A DNA stretch of 64,000 nt from Marmoricola endophyticus. Lineage in GTDB: Bacteria > Actinomycetota > Actinomycetes > Propionibacteriales > Nocardioidaceae. Below the pieces are notes generated by a model, which saw nothing but the letters and a program-made list of their open reading frames with translations, made no database searches and was not told where the DNA came from. Position numbers and translations under genes: made by a program. Every line of letters begins with the position of its first letter. Within the stretch, counting starts at the first letter, position 1. Positions 43,577 through 53,205 of the stretch are shown piece by piece. The DNA lies in the NCBI RefSeq assembly GCF_014644415.1, contig NZ_BMKQ01000001.1:920861-984860 (forward strand). Reading direction: 5' to 3'.

Positions 43577-45358
43577 CTACCAGTCGATGGGCAGGGCGGC
43601 CGACTTCGTGCCGGTGGGGGCCACGCCGTAGCGCTGGAGCAGGTAGGTCTGGATCTTCGAGAACGCCGGACCGCCGATCGAGCCGCCCCCACCGCCGTTG
43701 CGGGGGTTCTGGACCACGACGTAGACGGTGAACCGCGGCTTGTCGGCCGGCGCGAAGCCGGCGAACGAGACCGTGAAGGTGCCGTCGTACCCCTTGCCGT
43801 CGGCGCCGACGCGCTGCGCCGTGCCGGTCTTGCCCGAGACCCGGTAGCCGTTGACCTGGGCGCCGGGTGCGGTGCCGGTCTCGGGGTTGGGGACCATCTC
43901 CATCATCTGCGCCATCTGCGAGGCGGCCTTGGCGGAGATCACCCGGTGGCTGGTGGTGTGGTCGGTGCCGACCGTCTCGCCGGAGTCGGTGGTCGCCGAC
44001 CCCTCGATCAGGCTGGGGCTGACGTACGTCCCGCCGTTGGCGATCGTGTTGACCGCGCTCGCCATCTGCAGGGTGTTCACCGAGACGCCCTGACCGAACG
44101 CGATCGTGGCGTGGTTGATGGGCTGCCAGCCGTGCCAGTCCGGCAGCAGACCGCGGGTCTCGCCCGGCATGCCGACCTCGGTCCTCGTGCCGAGCCCGAA
44201 GCTGCGCAGGTGCTGCCACATGTCCTCGTCGCTGAGCTGGCGCGAGGCGAGCGCGGTGCCGATGTTGGACGAGCGGGCGATCACGCCGGTCGTGGTCAGG
44301 TGGATCGCGGGGTGGTCGAACCAGTCGTGGATCGTCCGGTCGCCGATGTCCAGCTGGGGCGGTACGACGAGCTTGGTCTCCGGCGTGAGCCGTCCCTCGT
44401 CGAGCAGCGAGGAGAGCGTGAGCACCTTCGAGACCGAGCCCGGCTCGTAGACGTCCTGCAGGGCGCGACTGCCGAGGTCGGACTTGTCGGCGGTCGAGGT
44501 GTCGTTGGGGTCGAACGTCGGGTAGTCGGCCAGCGAGAGCACCTGGCCGGTCTTGGTGTCCATCACGACCGCGGAGCCGGAGTCGCTGCGCGAGCTCTCG
44601 ACGGCGTTGCGCAGGACGCGCTGGACGTACCACTGCAGGTCGCGGTCGATGGTGAGCTTCAGGTCCTTGCCGTCGACCGGCTTGACCGTGGAGTTGTCAC
44701 CCAGGGGGATCCGGTTGCCGTCGCCGACCTCGTAGGTCTCCTTGCCGTCCTTGCCCGACAGCAGGTGGTCGAACGCGGACTCCAGGCCGGCCCCGCCGGT
44801 GATCTTGCCCTTGTCGTCGCGGCCCTGCGCCTGGACGCCGACGAGGTTCGCGGCGACGTCCTTCGCGGGGTACGTCCGCAGCGGGTCGGGCTTGGTGTAG
44901 ACGCCCGCCAGACCGGCCTTGTTGAGCTTCTTGACCACCGCGGTCGCGACCGTGGAGGGCACGCGCCGCTGGAGGTACTGGAAGCGGCTCTTCGGCTTCT
45001 CCAGCCTGGTCAGGGTGTCGAAGTAGTCGACGTCGATGTCGTCGGCCAGGATGCGGGCGATCTGCGCCGCGTGGTCCTTGGTCTGCGCGGGGTCGGCGAC
45101 GAGCATGTCGCCGTCGACCGACTCGGCGAGGGCACCGCCCTTGCGGTCCACGATCTCGCCGCGTCGCGCCGGGAGCACGGCGGTGACGGCGCCCGCGGCC
45201 TCCGCCTGCGCGGCGTACGCCTTCGGGTCCAGGCCCTGCAGCTGGAAGGCACGCACGCCGAACAGCGAGAGCCCCATCGCCACGACCACCATCAACCAGC
45301 GCAGCCTCACGTGCGCCGTGCCACGGCGCCCCGGGGCACCCTCCGGGCCCCGGCTCAC
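43577..45358 (-). CDS. ftsI: Penicillin-binding protein FtsI/PBP3 (septal transpeptidase)
   Basis: A 593-residue bitopic transpeptidase. One N-terminal helix (about residues 18-38), a PBP dimerisation domain (ARRGEIVDRKGGALAESVDG), then the transpeptidase domain: catalytic Ser in YEPGSVSKVLTLSS (SxxK), ARSSNIGTALA (SxN) and VSGKTGTAQ (KTG). No PASTA repeats. GTG start overlaps the ftsL-like stop. Confidence 0.96.
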   Translation of the reverse strand: MSRGPEGAPGRRGTAHVRLRWLMVVVAMGLSLFGVRAFQLQGLDPKAYAAQAEAAGAVTAVLPARRGEIVDRKGGALAESVDGDMLVADPAQTKDHAAQIARILADDIDVDYFDTLTRLEKPKSRFQYLQRRVPSTVATAVVKKLNKAGLAGVYTKPDPLRTYPAKDVAANLVGVQAQGRDDKGKITGGAGLESAFDHLLSGKDGKETYEVGDGNRIPLGDNSTVKPVDGKDLKLTIDRDLQWYVQRVLRNAVESSRSDSGSAVVMDTKTGQVLSLADYPTFDPNDTSTADKSDLGSRALQDVYEPGSVSKVLTLSSLLDEGRLTPETKLVVPPQLDIGDRTIHDWFDHPAIHLTTTGVIARSSNIGTALASRQLSDEDMWQHLRSFGLGTRTEVGMPGETRGLLPDWHGWQPINHATIAFGQGVSVNTLQMASAVNTIANGGTYVSPSLIEGSATTDSGETVGTDHTTSHRVISAKAASQMAQMMEMVPNPETGTAPGAQVNGYRVSGKTGTAQRVGADGKGYDGTFTVSFAGFAPADKPRFTVYVVVQNPRNGGGGGSIGGPAFSKIQTYLLQRYGVAPTGTKSAALPIDW

Positions 45359-45999
45359 CCCGCGTTGCCGTTCTGCTGGATGTTCTGCTGCACGCGCCCC
45401 TGCACGGTCGAGGCCTGCCGCTTCTTCGCGGCGGCGTCCGCCTGCGCCTTCGCCTTCACCTGGGCGGGCGTCAGCGCGGGTGTCGGCGCCGGGACCCGGA
45501 CGACACGCGGCCGGGGGTTCAGGTCGGCGGGCTTCGCCGCGGGCCTCGGGTTGATCCGCATCGCGTCGCCGGCCGCGGCCGCCTTCGGCTCGCCCAGGAC
45601 CTTGCCGTCACCGAGACGGACGAAGGCCGGGTTCACGGCGGGCACCAGGCCGAGACCGCGAGCCCGTACGGCCAGCTCCTGCGGGTCGTTCTTCTTCTCC
45701 AGCGCCATGGACAGCGACTGCTGGCGGTTCTCCAGGTCGTCGGCACGGTCCTGCAGCCGGGTCGCCGTGAACGCGGACTGCTGCATCCAGGTGTTGAACA
45801 GCAGGAGTCCGCCCACACCGAGAACAAGTACCAGCCCCACGAGCCCGAGGAAGGGAACCCGCGAGCGCCGGGCGATTCGCTCGGGCACGACCGCCAGCCG
45901 CGGCCGCCTCGGGGTCCGGGCCTGCGGACGCGCCTGGGGTCGGGGCTGCGGGCGGCTGGCGGGCCGGCGGGGGGCCCGGGCCGAGGACGTGGTGCTCAC
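45355..45999 (-). CDS. FtsL-like bitopic septum protein
   Basis: A 214-residue protein in the ftsL position. A basic Pro/Arg-rich N-terminus (residues 1-50), one hydrophobic helix ([20 protein letters not shown], about 50-70), then a coiled coil ([22 protein letters not shown]) and a long Pro/Ala/Lys-rich, Gln-ending tail. FtsL proteins diverge quickly; the call rests on position, topology and coiled coil. The tail is longer than usual. GTG start overlaps rsmH stop. Confidence 0.85.
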   Translation of the reverse strand: MSTTSSARAPRRPASRPQPRPQARPQARTPRRPRLAVVPERIARRSRVPFLGLVGLVLVLGVGGLLLFNTWMQQSAFTATRLQDRADDLENRQQSLSMALEKKNDPQELAVRARGLGLVPAVNPAFVRLGDGKVLGEPKAAAAGDAMRINPRPAAKPADLNPRPRVVRVPAPTPALTPAQVKAKAQADAAAKKRQASTVQGRVQQNIQQNGNAG

Positions 46000-46973
46000 G
46001 CCGCCACCTCGCGGACGCGCTCGGCGGCACGGACGCGGACGCTGGCCGCACGGGGGTTCTCGGCGACCTCCTCCTCGGAGGCCTGCTCGGCCCCACGGGT
46101 GAGGAGCCGCAGCTCGGGCTCGTACCCCTCCGGGACCACGGGCATGTCGTCGGGGACCCTCGACCGGGTCCCCTGGGCCAGCACCTGCTTCACGATCCGG
46201 TCCTCCAAGGACTGGTAGCTCATCACCACGACCCGACCTCCTCGCCCGAGCGCCGAGACGGCGGCCGGGATCGCCCGGCGCAGCACGCCGAGCTCGTCGT
46301 TGACCTCGATGCGCAGCGCCTGGAAGGTGCGCTTGGCGGGGTGTCCGCCGGTGCGGCGGGCCGGGGCCGGGATGACGTCCCGGATCAGGTCCACCAGCCG
46401 GGCGGAGTCCGTGAACGGCTCGGCGGACCGCTCGCGGACCACGGCACGGGCGATCTGCCGGGCGAACTTCTCCTCGCCCCAGGTCCGCAGCACCCGTGCG
46501 AGGTCCGCCTCGGCGTAGGAGTTGAGCACCTCGGCGGCCGTGAGCTCGGTGGTGTCGTCCATCCGCATGTCCAGCGGCGCGTCCTCGGCGTACGCGAAGC
46601 CACGCTCGCGCACGTCGAGCTGCATCGACGAGACGCCGAGGTCGAACAGGATGCCGTCGACCCGCTCGACGCCGGCGGCCCCCAGGATGCGGGGCAGGTC
46701 GTCGTACACCGCGTGGACGAGGGTGGTGCGGTCGGCGTACGCCGCCAGCCGCTGCCCGGCGAGGTCGAGGGCGTGCCGGTCACGGTCGACGCCGACGAGT
46801 CGCGCGTCGGGGCACCGCTCGAGCAGCGCCTCCGCGTGGCCGCCGAGCCCGAGGGTCGCGTCGACGCAGACCGCACCGGGCCGCTCCAGCGCCGGGGCCA
46901 AAAGGCCGACGACGCGCTCGCGCAGGACCGGCACGTGCCGCGGGGAGGTCCCCTGGCGTTCCGGCTGCGTCAT
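45996..46973 (-). CDS. rsmH: 16S rRNA (cytosine1402-N4)-methyltransferase
   Basis: A 325-residue SAM-dependent methyltransferase (formerly MraW). [42 protein letters not shown] and [28 protein letters not shown] are all clear. ATG at 46973. The gap back to mraZ is about 260 bp, long for this operon, and rich in G+C with no clear gene. Confidence 0.97.
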   Translation of the reverse strand: MTQPERQGTSPRHVPVLRERVVGLLAPALERPGAVCVDATLGLGGHAEALLERCPDARLVGVDRDRHALDLAGQRLAAYADRTTLVHAVYDDLPRILGAAGVERVDGILFDLGVSSMQLDVRERGFAYAEDAPLDMRMDDTTELTAAEVLNSYAEADLARVLRTWGEEKFARQIARAVVRERSAEPFTDSARLVDLIRDVIPAPARRTGGHPAKRTFQALRIEVNDELGVLRRAIPAAVSALGRGGRVVVMSYQSLEDRIVKQVLAQGTRSRVPDDMPVVPEGYEPELRLLTRGAEQASEEEVAENPRAASVRVRAAERVREVAA

Positions 46974-47232
46974 CGCTCGACCTCGATGGTGCGGGTGTCT
47001 GGGTGGGTGCTGTGAGTGCTGCTCAGCGGCTCGCAGGCCCCGGTCCGGGTCCGCCGGATCGGGGCCCTCCGGGTCGCGCTCTGGCACCGGGGAAGGGGTG
47101 TCAGAGCGAGAGGTCCGGGTGGCGCGGCACCGACGTCGGGGAAGTACGCCGGTGCGGGTGCGGGCCCGGGCCGGGGCCTGCGAGCTGCTGTGGAGTTGTG
47201 GTCTGCGGGTGGTGCGGGCTGCGGGAGCGGGA

Positions 47233-47670
47233 TCAGTCGTCGACGAACCCGAAGGCGCCGTCCAGGTCGGCGAACTCGTCCTCGGCGCCGCCCTGGGCCA
47301 GGTCCCACTGCTCGGGGGCCCAGATCTCCACGTGGTCCAGCACGCCGGTCACGACCACGTCGCGGTCGGTGATCCGGGCGAACTCACGCAGCTGGCTGTT
47401 GAGGCCGATCCGCCCCTGCTTGTCCGCGGTCTCCTGGGACGAGAGGCCGAACAGGAACCGGATGTGACGACGGGTCTCGCGGTCGGTCTGACTCTTGCGT
47501 CGCAGCGCAGCCGAGCTCTCCTCGAACCCCGCCTGCGACCAGACCTGGAGACAGCGGTCCTGGCCTGGTGCCACCACGACCTCCCCTGTCAGCGCTTCGC
47601 GGAACCTCGCCGGCAGCACGAGCCGGCTCTTGTCGTCGAGCCGAGGCCGGTAGTTGCCGGTGAAGTACAT
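47233..47670 (-). CDS. mraZ: Transcriptional regulator MraZ
   Basis: A 145-residue DNA-binding protein with two AbrB-like half-sites: [16 protein letters not shown] near the N-terminus and [16 protein letters not shown] in the second half, both with the DxxGR/DKSR core. MraZ binds TGGGN repeats upstream of its own gene and represses the division cluster. A phased TGGGG array lies just upstream. The ATG at 47670 is used (M-Y-F-T-G start) with AGGAG upstream. Confidence 0.96.
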   Translation of the reverse strand: MYFTGNYRPRLDDKSRLVLPARFREALTGEVVVAPGQDRCLQVWSQAGFEESSAALRRKSQTDRETRRHIRFLFGLSSQETADKQGRIGLNSQLREFARITDRDVVVTGVLDHVEIWAPEQWDLAQGGAEDEFADLDGAFGFVDD

Positions 47671-47686
47671 CCGGCACTCCTCTCTG

Positions 47687-47741
47687 CTCCACTGCGCCCC
47701 ACAGTACCCCACTTTCCCCCACCGTCAACCACCATTCCCCA
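47687..47741 (-). promoter_or_regulatory. MraZ box: phased TGGGG repeats over the mraZ promoter
   Basis: On the minus strand TGGGG occurs at 47697-47701, 47707-47711, 47717-47721 and 47737-47741, exactly 10 bp apart, with weaker copies at 47687 (TGGAG) and 47727 (TGGTT). This is the repeat type and spacing bound by MraZ in other bacteria. It covers a promoter with -35 TTGACG (47723-47728), a 16-nt spacer and -10 TACTGT (47701-47706), which implies direct steric autorepression. Confidence 0.75.
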
Positions 47742-47934
47742 CCACTCCCCCCACCTGCCCCCCACCCGCTCCCCACCGCCCCTGCGCGGCGCCACCGCGT
47801 GGCCGACGGCGGCGTGCGTCCTCCACCGAGGGGCACTCCGGGCTCGAGGGGCGGCGGGTGTTGACCCCGTGCTGTTGACTGGGCGGAGCCGGCCGAGAGC
47901 CGCCGCCGGCGCCATCGACCCGGGAGCACCGCAG

Positions 47935-48948
47935 GTGACCAGCAGCCCCTCGACGACCGATGTCCCCGGACCGGTGCCGGACCCGGCAGCGGGCCCCGAC
48001 CGCCTCCACGCCCTCGTCGAGACCACCGGCCGGATCCGAGCCGCCGTCGACGGGGTGATCGAGGGCAAGTCGGAGGTGACCCGGATCGCCCTCGTCGCCC
48101 TGCTCGCGGAGGGGCACCTGCTGATCGAGGACGTGCCGGGCGTCGGCAAGACGATGCTCAGCAAGACGCTGGCGCGGGCCCTCGACTGCACCGTCAAGCG
48201 GGTGCAGTTCACGCCCGACCTGCTGCCCTCGGACGTCACCGGCGTCTCGGTCTACAACCAGGAGACCCGCGACTTCGAGTTCCGCCCCGGCGGGGTGTTC
48301 GCCAACATCGTCGTCGGTGACGAGATCAACCGCGCCTCCCCGAAGACGCAGTCCGCGATGCTCGAGTGCATGGAGGAGCGCCAGGTCACCGTCGACGGGA
48401 CGACCTACGCGCTCGAGACGCCGTTCCTCGTCGTCGCCACCCAGAACCCCGTCGAGATGGACGGCACGTACGCCCTCCCTGAGGCGCAGCGGGACCGGTT
48501 CATGGCGCGGGTCTCGATGGGCTACCCCGTCAAGGCCGCCGAGATCGCGATGCTGGCCTCGCACACCGACGGCGCCTCCACGCCGTACGACCGGCTGCGA
48601 CCGGTCGCCGACGCCGCGGAGGTGCGCTCGATGATCGCGACCGCCGCGGGCGTGCACGTCTCCGAGGCGGTGCAGCGCTACGCCGTGGCCATCGCCGACG
48701 CGACCCGGAGCGCACCCGAGCTCCGCCTGGGCGCCTCACCGCGAGCGACCCTCCACCTCGTACGCGCCGCGAAGGCCAGCGCCGCGATGGAGGGCCGGGA
48801 CTACGTCGTCCCGGACGACCTGCTCGCCCTGGCCCCCGCCGTGCTGACCCACCGGTTGATCCCGGGCGTCGAGGCCCTGTCCAGCGGGCGGAGCGCACGA
48901 GAGGTGCTCGACGGCCTGCTCGCGCGGATCCCCGTCCAGGCCGGCTGA
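47935..48948 (+). CDS. MoxR-family AAA+ ATPase
   Basis: A 337-residue ATPase thought to act as a chaperone for metallo- or vWA-domain partners. Walker A LIEDVPGVGKTMLSKTLA, Walker B NIVVGDEINRA, sensor TQNPVEMDGTYALPEAQ and the closing helical lid match the family. The GTG start has GGGAG upstream; no ATG gives a credible N-terminus. It begins a three-gene operon with DUF58 and transglutaminase genes and diverges from mraZ across a 264-bp shared region. Confidence 0.92.
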   Translation: MTSSPSTTDVPGPVPDPAAGPDRLHALVETTGRIRAAVDGVIEGKSEVTRIALVALLAEGHLLIEDVPGVGKTMLSKTLARALDCTVKRVQFTPDLLPSDVTGVSVYNQETRDFEFRPGGVFANIVVGDEINRASPKTQSAMLECMEERQVTVDGTTYALETPFLVVATQNPVEMDGTYALPEAQRDRFMARVSMGYPVKAAEIAMLASHTDGASTPYDRLRPVADAAEVRSMIATAAGVHVSEAVQRYAVAIADATRSAPELRLGASPRATLHLVRAAKASAAMEGRDYVVPDDLLALAPAVLTHRLIPGVEALSSGRSAREVLDGLLARIPVQAG

Positions 48949-48958
48949 CGAGGCACCC

Positions 48959-50176
48959 GTGCGTCGCACGCTCGGCGCGCTGACCCTCCGCGGTCGCGCC
49001 TTCCTCGCCTCGGGGCTCACGGCCGTCGTCTGCGGCCTGGTGCTCCGCGAGCGCGACCTGACCCGGATGGGCCTGCTGGTCGCGGTGCTGCCGCTGGCCG
49101 CCGCGCTGTTCGTCGTACGCCGCTCCCAGCACCTGTCGGTACGCCGGGAGCCCACCGCCGACAGGGTGGGCGTGGGCGACACCGTCCGGGTCGCGGTCCG
49201 CGTCGAGAACGGCGGGCCGGGGACCGGTGTGCTGCTGCTCGAGGAGCACGTGCCCGACGAGCTCGGCGGAGCCCCCCGCTTCGTCGTCCCCGCGCTGGGG
49301 CGCTCGGAGGTCTCCCGGCTGGAGTACTCCGCGACACCCACGACGCGCGGGCGGCACCAGGTCGGACCGATGACCGTTCGTCGCCGCGAGCCGTTCGGCA
49401 TGGTCGAGGTGCAGCAGGAGCTCAGCGGGTCGACCTCCGTCCTCGTGCTTCCACAGGTGGTGCCGCTGCCCGCCCTCCGGCTCTCCGGCGGCCGGTTCTC
49501 CACCGGCGAGGAGTCGCCGCGCTCGTACTCGATCGGGACGGTCGCCGACGTCGTGGTGCGCGACTACCGCCGTGGCGACGACCTGCGGCGCATCCACTGG
49601 CGCAGCACCGCACGCACCGGCGACCTGATGGTCCGCAACGAGGAGCAGCTGTGGCAGGCGCGTGCCGTCGTCGTCCTCGACAACCGGCGAGCTCGCCACC
49701 GCGGGAACGGCGCCGGCTCCTCGCTGGAGAGCGCCGTCGTCGCCGCCGCCTCGGTGGTCGCCCACCTGCGCGACGCCGACTTCACGGTCCGGCTGGTCAC
49801 GGCCGACGGCGTCGTCGACGGGCGTACCGAGCCCGGCAGGCCCCCCGACGCCGCTCCGCTGCTGGACGCCCTGGCGGTCGTCGGGCTCTCCGGTGCCACG
49901 ACCATGCCCGACCTGTCGACCGGTGAGGACTCCGCCCCCGGGGTCGCGGTCGCGGTGATGGGCGACGACCGGCCCGAGGACCGCCCGTGGTGGTCGCGGC
50001 TCACCGGGCGCGGGGCGCAGGGCCTCGCCCTCCGGCTCGACGTCGAGGACTGGGCGGTCCACACCGGGACACGAACGCAGGTGACGCCGCCGGCCTGGCT
50101 GCTCCAGCAGGGATGGCACGTGGCTGTGCTGGACCGGCGCACCTCGTTGCCCACAGCGTGGCGGGGCCTGCTGTGA
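48959..50176 (+). CDS. DUF58 domain-containing membrane protein
   Basis: A 405-residue protein with two N-terminal hydrophobic segments and the DUF58 core GDDLRRIHWRSTARTGDLMV (vWA-related). DUF58 proteins are regularly encoded between MoxR ATPases and transglutaminases, apparently forming one membrane complex of unsettled function. It begins at a GTG 10 bp after moxR and overlaps the transglutaminase start (GTGA). Confidence 0.9.
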   Translation: MRRTLGALTLRGRAFLASGLTAVVCGLVLRERDLTRMGLLVAVLPLAAALFVVRRSQHLSVRREPTADRVGVGDTVRVAVRVENGGPGTGVLLLEEHVPDELGGAPRFVVPALGRSEVSRLEYSATPTTRGRHQVGPMTVRRREPFGMVEVQQELSGSTSVLVLPQVVPLPALRLSGGRFSTGEESPRSYSIGTVADVVVRDYRRGDDLRRIHWRSTARTGDLMVRNEEQLWQARAVVVLDNRRARHRGNGAGSSLESAVVAAASVVAHLRDADFTVRLVTADGVVDGRTEPGRPPDAAPLLDALAVVGLSGATTMPDLSTGEDSAPGVAVAVMGDDRPEDRPWWSRLTGRGAQGLALRLDVEDWAVHTGTRTQVTPPAWLLQQGWHVAVLDRRTSLPTAWRGLL

Positions 50177-52398
50177 CGCGTCTCGACTCCACCTCCGCGC
50201 GCCTCCAGGGCGCGGCCGAGGCCCTGCTGGCCGTCCTCACCGGGTGGACGGCGGTCCTGGCCTGGCGCGGTCTCGTCGAGGACCCCGGCGCCTTCACGAC
50301 CCCTCTGCTCGCCGGCGCGCTGCTGGTCGGCGCGGTCGGCTGGGTGATGCGTGTCCTGAGCGGTCGGTGGTACGTCGTCCTGCCGGTCCAGCTCCTGATC
50401 GGCCTGCTGTGGGTGCAGGAGCGCTACACCGGCACCTGGTTGCCCACGATCGGCGACCTGAGAGGTGTCGGCGACTGGCTGGGGTCCGGAGCACTGGCCG
50501 GGCAGAAGTTCGTCTCCCCGGTGCCGGCGGAGTACCCGCAGCTCCCCTACCTCCTCCTGCTCGGCGGGCTCGGCATCGTTCTCGCCGTCGACCTGCTGGC
50601 CTGCACCCTGCGCCGCGCCCCTCTCGCCGGGCTGCCGCTGCTCCTCGCCCTCACCATCTCGGCCAGCCTGCTGATCCAGCCTGTCTCGCTCGGCGTCTTC
50701 GTGCTCAGCGCCGCGGGCTGGCTGCTGCTCATCGCGCTCCAGGCCGGGGAGGAGCTGGCCGGCTGGGGCCGTGGACGGCTGGGCGGTGCCCGCGGCGCAC
50801 TGACCTCGATGACGGCGAAGATCGGGCTCACCTGCGCGGTCGTGGCGGTGCTCGCGACCAGCGTGCTCTCCGCCGAGGGGCGCCAGCTCGGCGACATCGG
50901 TCAGGGCCCCGGCGTCGGTTCGATCACCACCACCAACCCGTTGCTGGACATGCGGCGCAACCTGCGCCAGCCCGACGACCGTCCGCTGGTGCAGGTCCGC
51001 ACCTCCGCGGGCACGCCGACGTACCTCCGCACCACGGTGCTCGACGACTTCACGGGACAGGTGTGGCGCCCCTCGCGGCGTACGGCGTCGGGCACCGAGC
51101 CGGTGCCGGGCGTGCTTCCGCCGCCCCTCGGCCTGCAGGTCGCGTCCCAGGGGCCCGAGCGTGAGTGGGACCTGCGGGTGTCGCCGAGCTTCTCCTCCCG
51201 CTGGCTGCCGCTCCCCTTCCCGACCCGGGACCTGTCGGTCGACGGACGCTGGCGCTACGACCCCGACACCCTCGACGTGGTCGCCACCGGGGGCCTGACC
51301 ACGGCGGGTCGCTCGTACTCCGCCACGACCGCCGCGATCCGTGCCGACGCGGCGCTGCTGCGAGAGTCCGGCCCGGCGCCGAGCGCGCTGCGACGGAGCA
51401 TGACGCGCCTGCCCGATCAGCTGCCCGACGCCTTCGCCGACACCGCGCAGCAGGTCACGGCGCAGGCGTCCAACGACTTCGACCGGGCGGTGGCGCTGCA
51501 GGACTGGTTCCGCGGGGACGGCGGCTTCCGCTACAGCACCTCCCCCGCTCCTGGGTCGGGGATCCGGACGCTGGAGCGGTTCATCACCACCGACCGGGTC
51601 GGCTACTGCGAGCAGTTCTCGACGGCGATGGCGGTGATGGCACGGACCCTCGGCATCCCGGCGCGTGTCTCGGTGGGCTTCCTGCGACCTCAGGAGGTCG
51701 GCGGCGAGTACGTCTTCTCCGGGCGCGACCTGCACGCCTGGCCCGAGCTGTACTTCAACGGCGTGGGCTGGCTGCGCTTCGAGCCGACGCCTGCCGCGCG
51801 TACCGCGGACGCACCCGCGTACACCCGACAGCCGGCCGAGCAGCAGGTGCCCGACGCCCAGCCCTCGGCGCAGCCGACCGCCCAGCCGTCGGGTACGGCG
51901 CCCAGCCGCGCACCGCGGGCGCTGGACGACACCGGCAGCGCCACCGACGACGGCGGCGTCCCCGTCCTGGTCTGGCCGCTCGGGCTGCTCCTCGTGCTGC
52001 TGCTGCTCGGCGCGCCGCGACTGCTCCGCTCCGCACTGCGACGACGACGCTGGGCGGCCGCGACGTCGACCTCCTCCGCCGCGGAGGCCGCGTGGGCCGA
52101 CGTCCGTGGCACCGCGAGCGATCTCGAGCTGCGCTGGGTGCTCGAGGGCACGGTGCGCCAGAACGCCGCCGAGGTGCACAGCACGGTCGAGGTCTCCGCG
52201 GAGGCCGAGCGAGCGCTGGCGGACGTGGTGCGGTTCGTCGAGGTCAGCCGCTACGCGCGGGGCAGCGACACGCTGCAGGTCGACCGCGTCCGCGCCGACG
52301 TCGAGGCCTGGCGCGAGGAGATGTTCGCGGCCGTCGACCCGCGCCGTGCGCGTCGGGCGCGGTGGTGGCCTCGGTCGCTGCTCCGACGCAACCGGTAG
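50173..52398 (+). CDS. Membrane transglutaminase-like protein (DUF3488/transglut core)
   Basis: A 741-residue protein. The first 200 residues hold about five helices (DUF3488), then an extracytoplasmic transglutaminase core with the catalytic Cys in RVGYCEQFSTAMA, His in SGRDLHAWPELYF and an acidic partner in RFEPTP. A Pro/Ala/Ser linker leads to a final helix and a charged C-terminal DUF4129-like part. It is probably a protein cross-linker or hydrolase of the envelope. GTG start overlaps DUF58. Its last ~100 bp are part of a tandem duplication that runs into the next intergenic region. Confidence 0.9.
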   Translation: MTRLDSTSARLQGAAEALLAVLTGWTAVLAWRGLVEDPGAFTTPLLAGALLVGAVGWVMRVLSGRWYVVLPVQLLIGLLWVQERYTGTWLPTIGDLRGVGDWLGSGALAGQKFVSPVPAEYPQLPYLLLLGGLGIVLAVDLLACTLRRAPLAGLPLLLALTISASLLIQPVSLGVFVLSAAGWLLLIALQAGEELAGWGRGRLGGARGALTSMTAKIGLTCAVVAVLATSVLSAEGRQLGDIGQGPGVGSITTTNPLLDMRRNLRQPDDRPLVQVRTSAGTPTYLRTTVLDDFTGQVWRPSRRTASGTEPVPGVLPPPLGLQVASQGPEREWDLRVSPSFSSRWLPLPFPTRDLSVDGRWRYDPDTLDVVATGGLTTAGRSYSATTAAIRADAALLRESGPAPSALRRSMTRLPDQLPDAFADTAQQVTAQASNDFDRAVALQDWFRGDGGFRYSTSPAPGSGIRTLERFITTDRVGYCEQFSTAMAVMARTLGIPARVSVGFLRPQEVGGEYVFSGRDLHAWPELYFNGVGWLRFEPTPAARTADAPAYTRQPAEQQVPDAQPSAQPTAQPSGTAPSRAPRALDDTGSATDDGGVPVLVWPLGLLLVLLLLGAPRLLRSALRRRRWAAATSTSSAAEAAWADVRGTASDLELRWVLEGTVRQNAAEVHSTVEVSAEAERALADVVRFVEVSRYARGSDTLQVDRVRADVEAWREEMFAAVDPRRARRARWWPRSLLRRNR

Positions 52399-52683
52399 GA
52401 GTCAGCTTTCAGCAGCCCGTTGTCGCCGCGGCGGCGCTGCCAGCGGTCTTCCCCTCGGCTGCACGAACGAGCCGCGGCGAAACACGTGGTCCACGCCGAC
52501 GTCGAGGCCTGGCGCGAGGAGATCTTCGCGGCCGTCGACCGCGCCGTGCGCGCTGGTGGCCTCGGTCGCTGCTCCGGCGCAACCGCTGGGAGTCAGCGCT
52601 CAGTAGCCGTTGTCGCCGCGGCGGCGCTGCCAGCGGTCTTCCATCCGCTGCATGAACGAGCCGCCGGAGGAACGCTTGGTCCG
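52289..52683. repeat. Decayed tandem duplication of a convergent gene junction
   Basis: Two adjacent copies of a unit of about 200 bp, at about 52289-52492 and 52490-52683, each made of a transglutaminase 3' end (GCCGACGTCGAGGCCTGG...) followed by a DUF3040 3' end (GTTGTCGCCGCGGCGGCGC...). The functional transglutaminase end lies in copy 1 and the functional DUF3040 end in copy 2; the other two halves are relics. The copies differ by an 11-bp deletion and scattered substitutions. GTCC occurs at all junctions. Confidence 0.85.
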
Positions 52684-53079
52684 TCCCTTGCCGGGCTTCG
52701 CCTTGCGCGAGTCCTTGCCGCCCTGGATCAGGCTGAGGCCGGACTGCCCGCCGTCGGCGTCGGCCGCCTCACGGTCCTCCTGCTCGCTGGAGGCCTGCCG
52801 GTGGTGCCAGGCGTTCAGCCCAAGGGTGGCGGAGGCGAGCATCACCACGAAGCCCACCACTCCGAGCACGGCCTGGACGGCCGCGCCGGCGCCGAGGACG
52901 ACACCGCTCATCAGCAGCACCACGCCGACCACGAAGGCGACGCCGGAGACGACCAGCCGGAACCGGGTGGCGCGGGCGAAACGCGTGCCCCGCAGCGTCG
53001 AGGCGAACTTCGGATCCTCCTCGACGAGGGCACGCTCCATCTGCTCGAGCAGTCGCTGTTCCTCGTCGGAGAGTGGCAC
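52600..53079 (-). CDS. DUF3040-family membrane protein
   Basis: A 159-residue protein typical of actinobacterial division neighbourhoods. LSDEEQRLLEQMERALVEEDPKFAS (in part LLEQMERALVEEDP) is the DUF3040 signature, followed by two hydrophobic helices (residues about 43-88) and a basic tail with QRMEDRWQRRRGDNGY. Function unknown. GTG start with TGGAGG upstream. Its 3' end lies in the tandem duplication. Confidence 0.9.
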   Translation of the reverse strand: MPLSDEEQRLLEQMERALVEEDPKFASTLRGTRFARATRFRLVVSGVAFVVGVVLLMSGVVLGAGAAVQAVLGVVGFVVMLASATLGLNAWHHRQASSEQEDREAADADGGQSGLSLIQGGKDSRKAKPGKGRTKRSSGGSFMQRMEDRWQRRRGDNGY

Positions 53080-53205
53080 CGGAGCCTCCAGTAACGATCG
53101 GTCATGGCAAGTGTAGGCAGGTGACGGTCGCGCCGGTAGCGTCCCCCGGAAGGATTTTCGGACATCTCGTCCGATCGCCTCCCGGTGGTCCTCCCCGGTG
53201 ACCGG

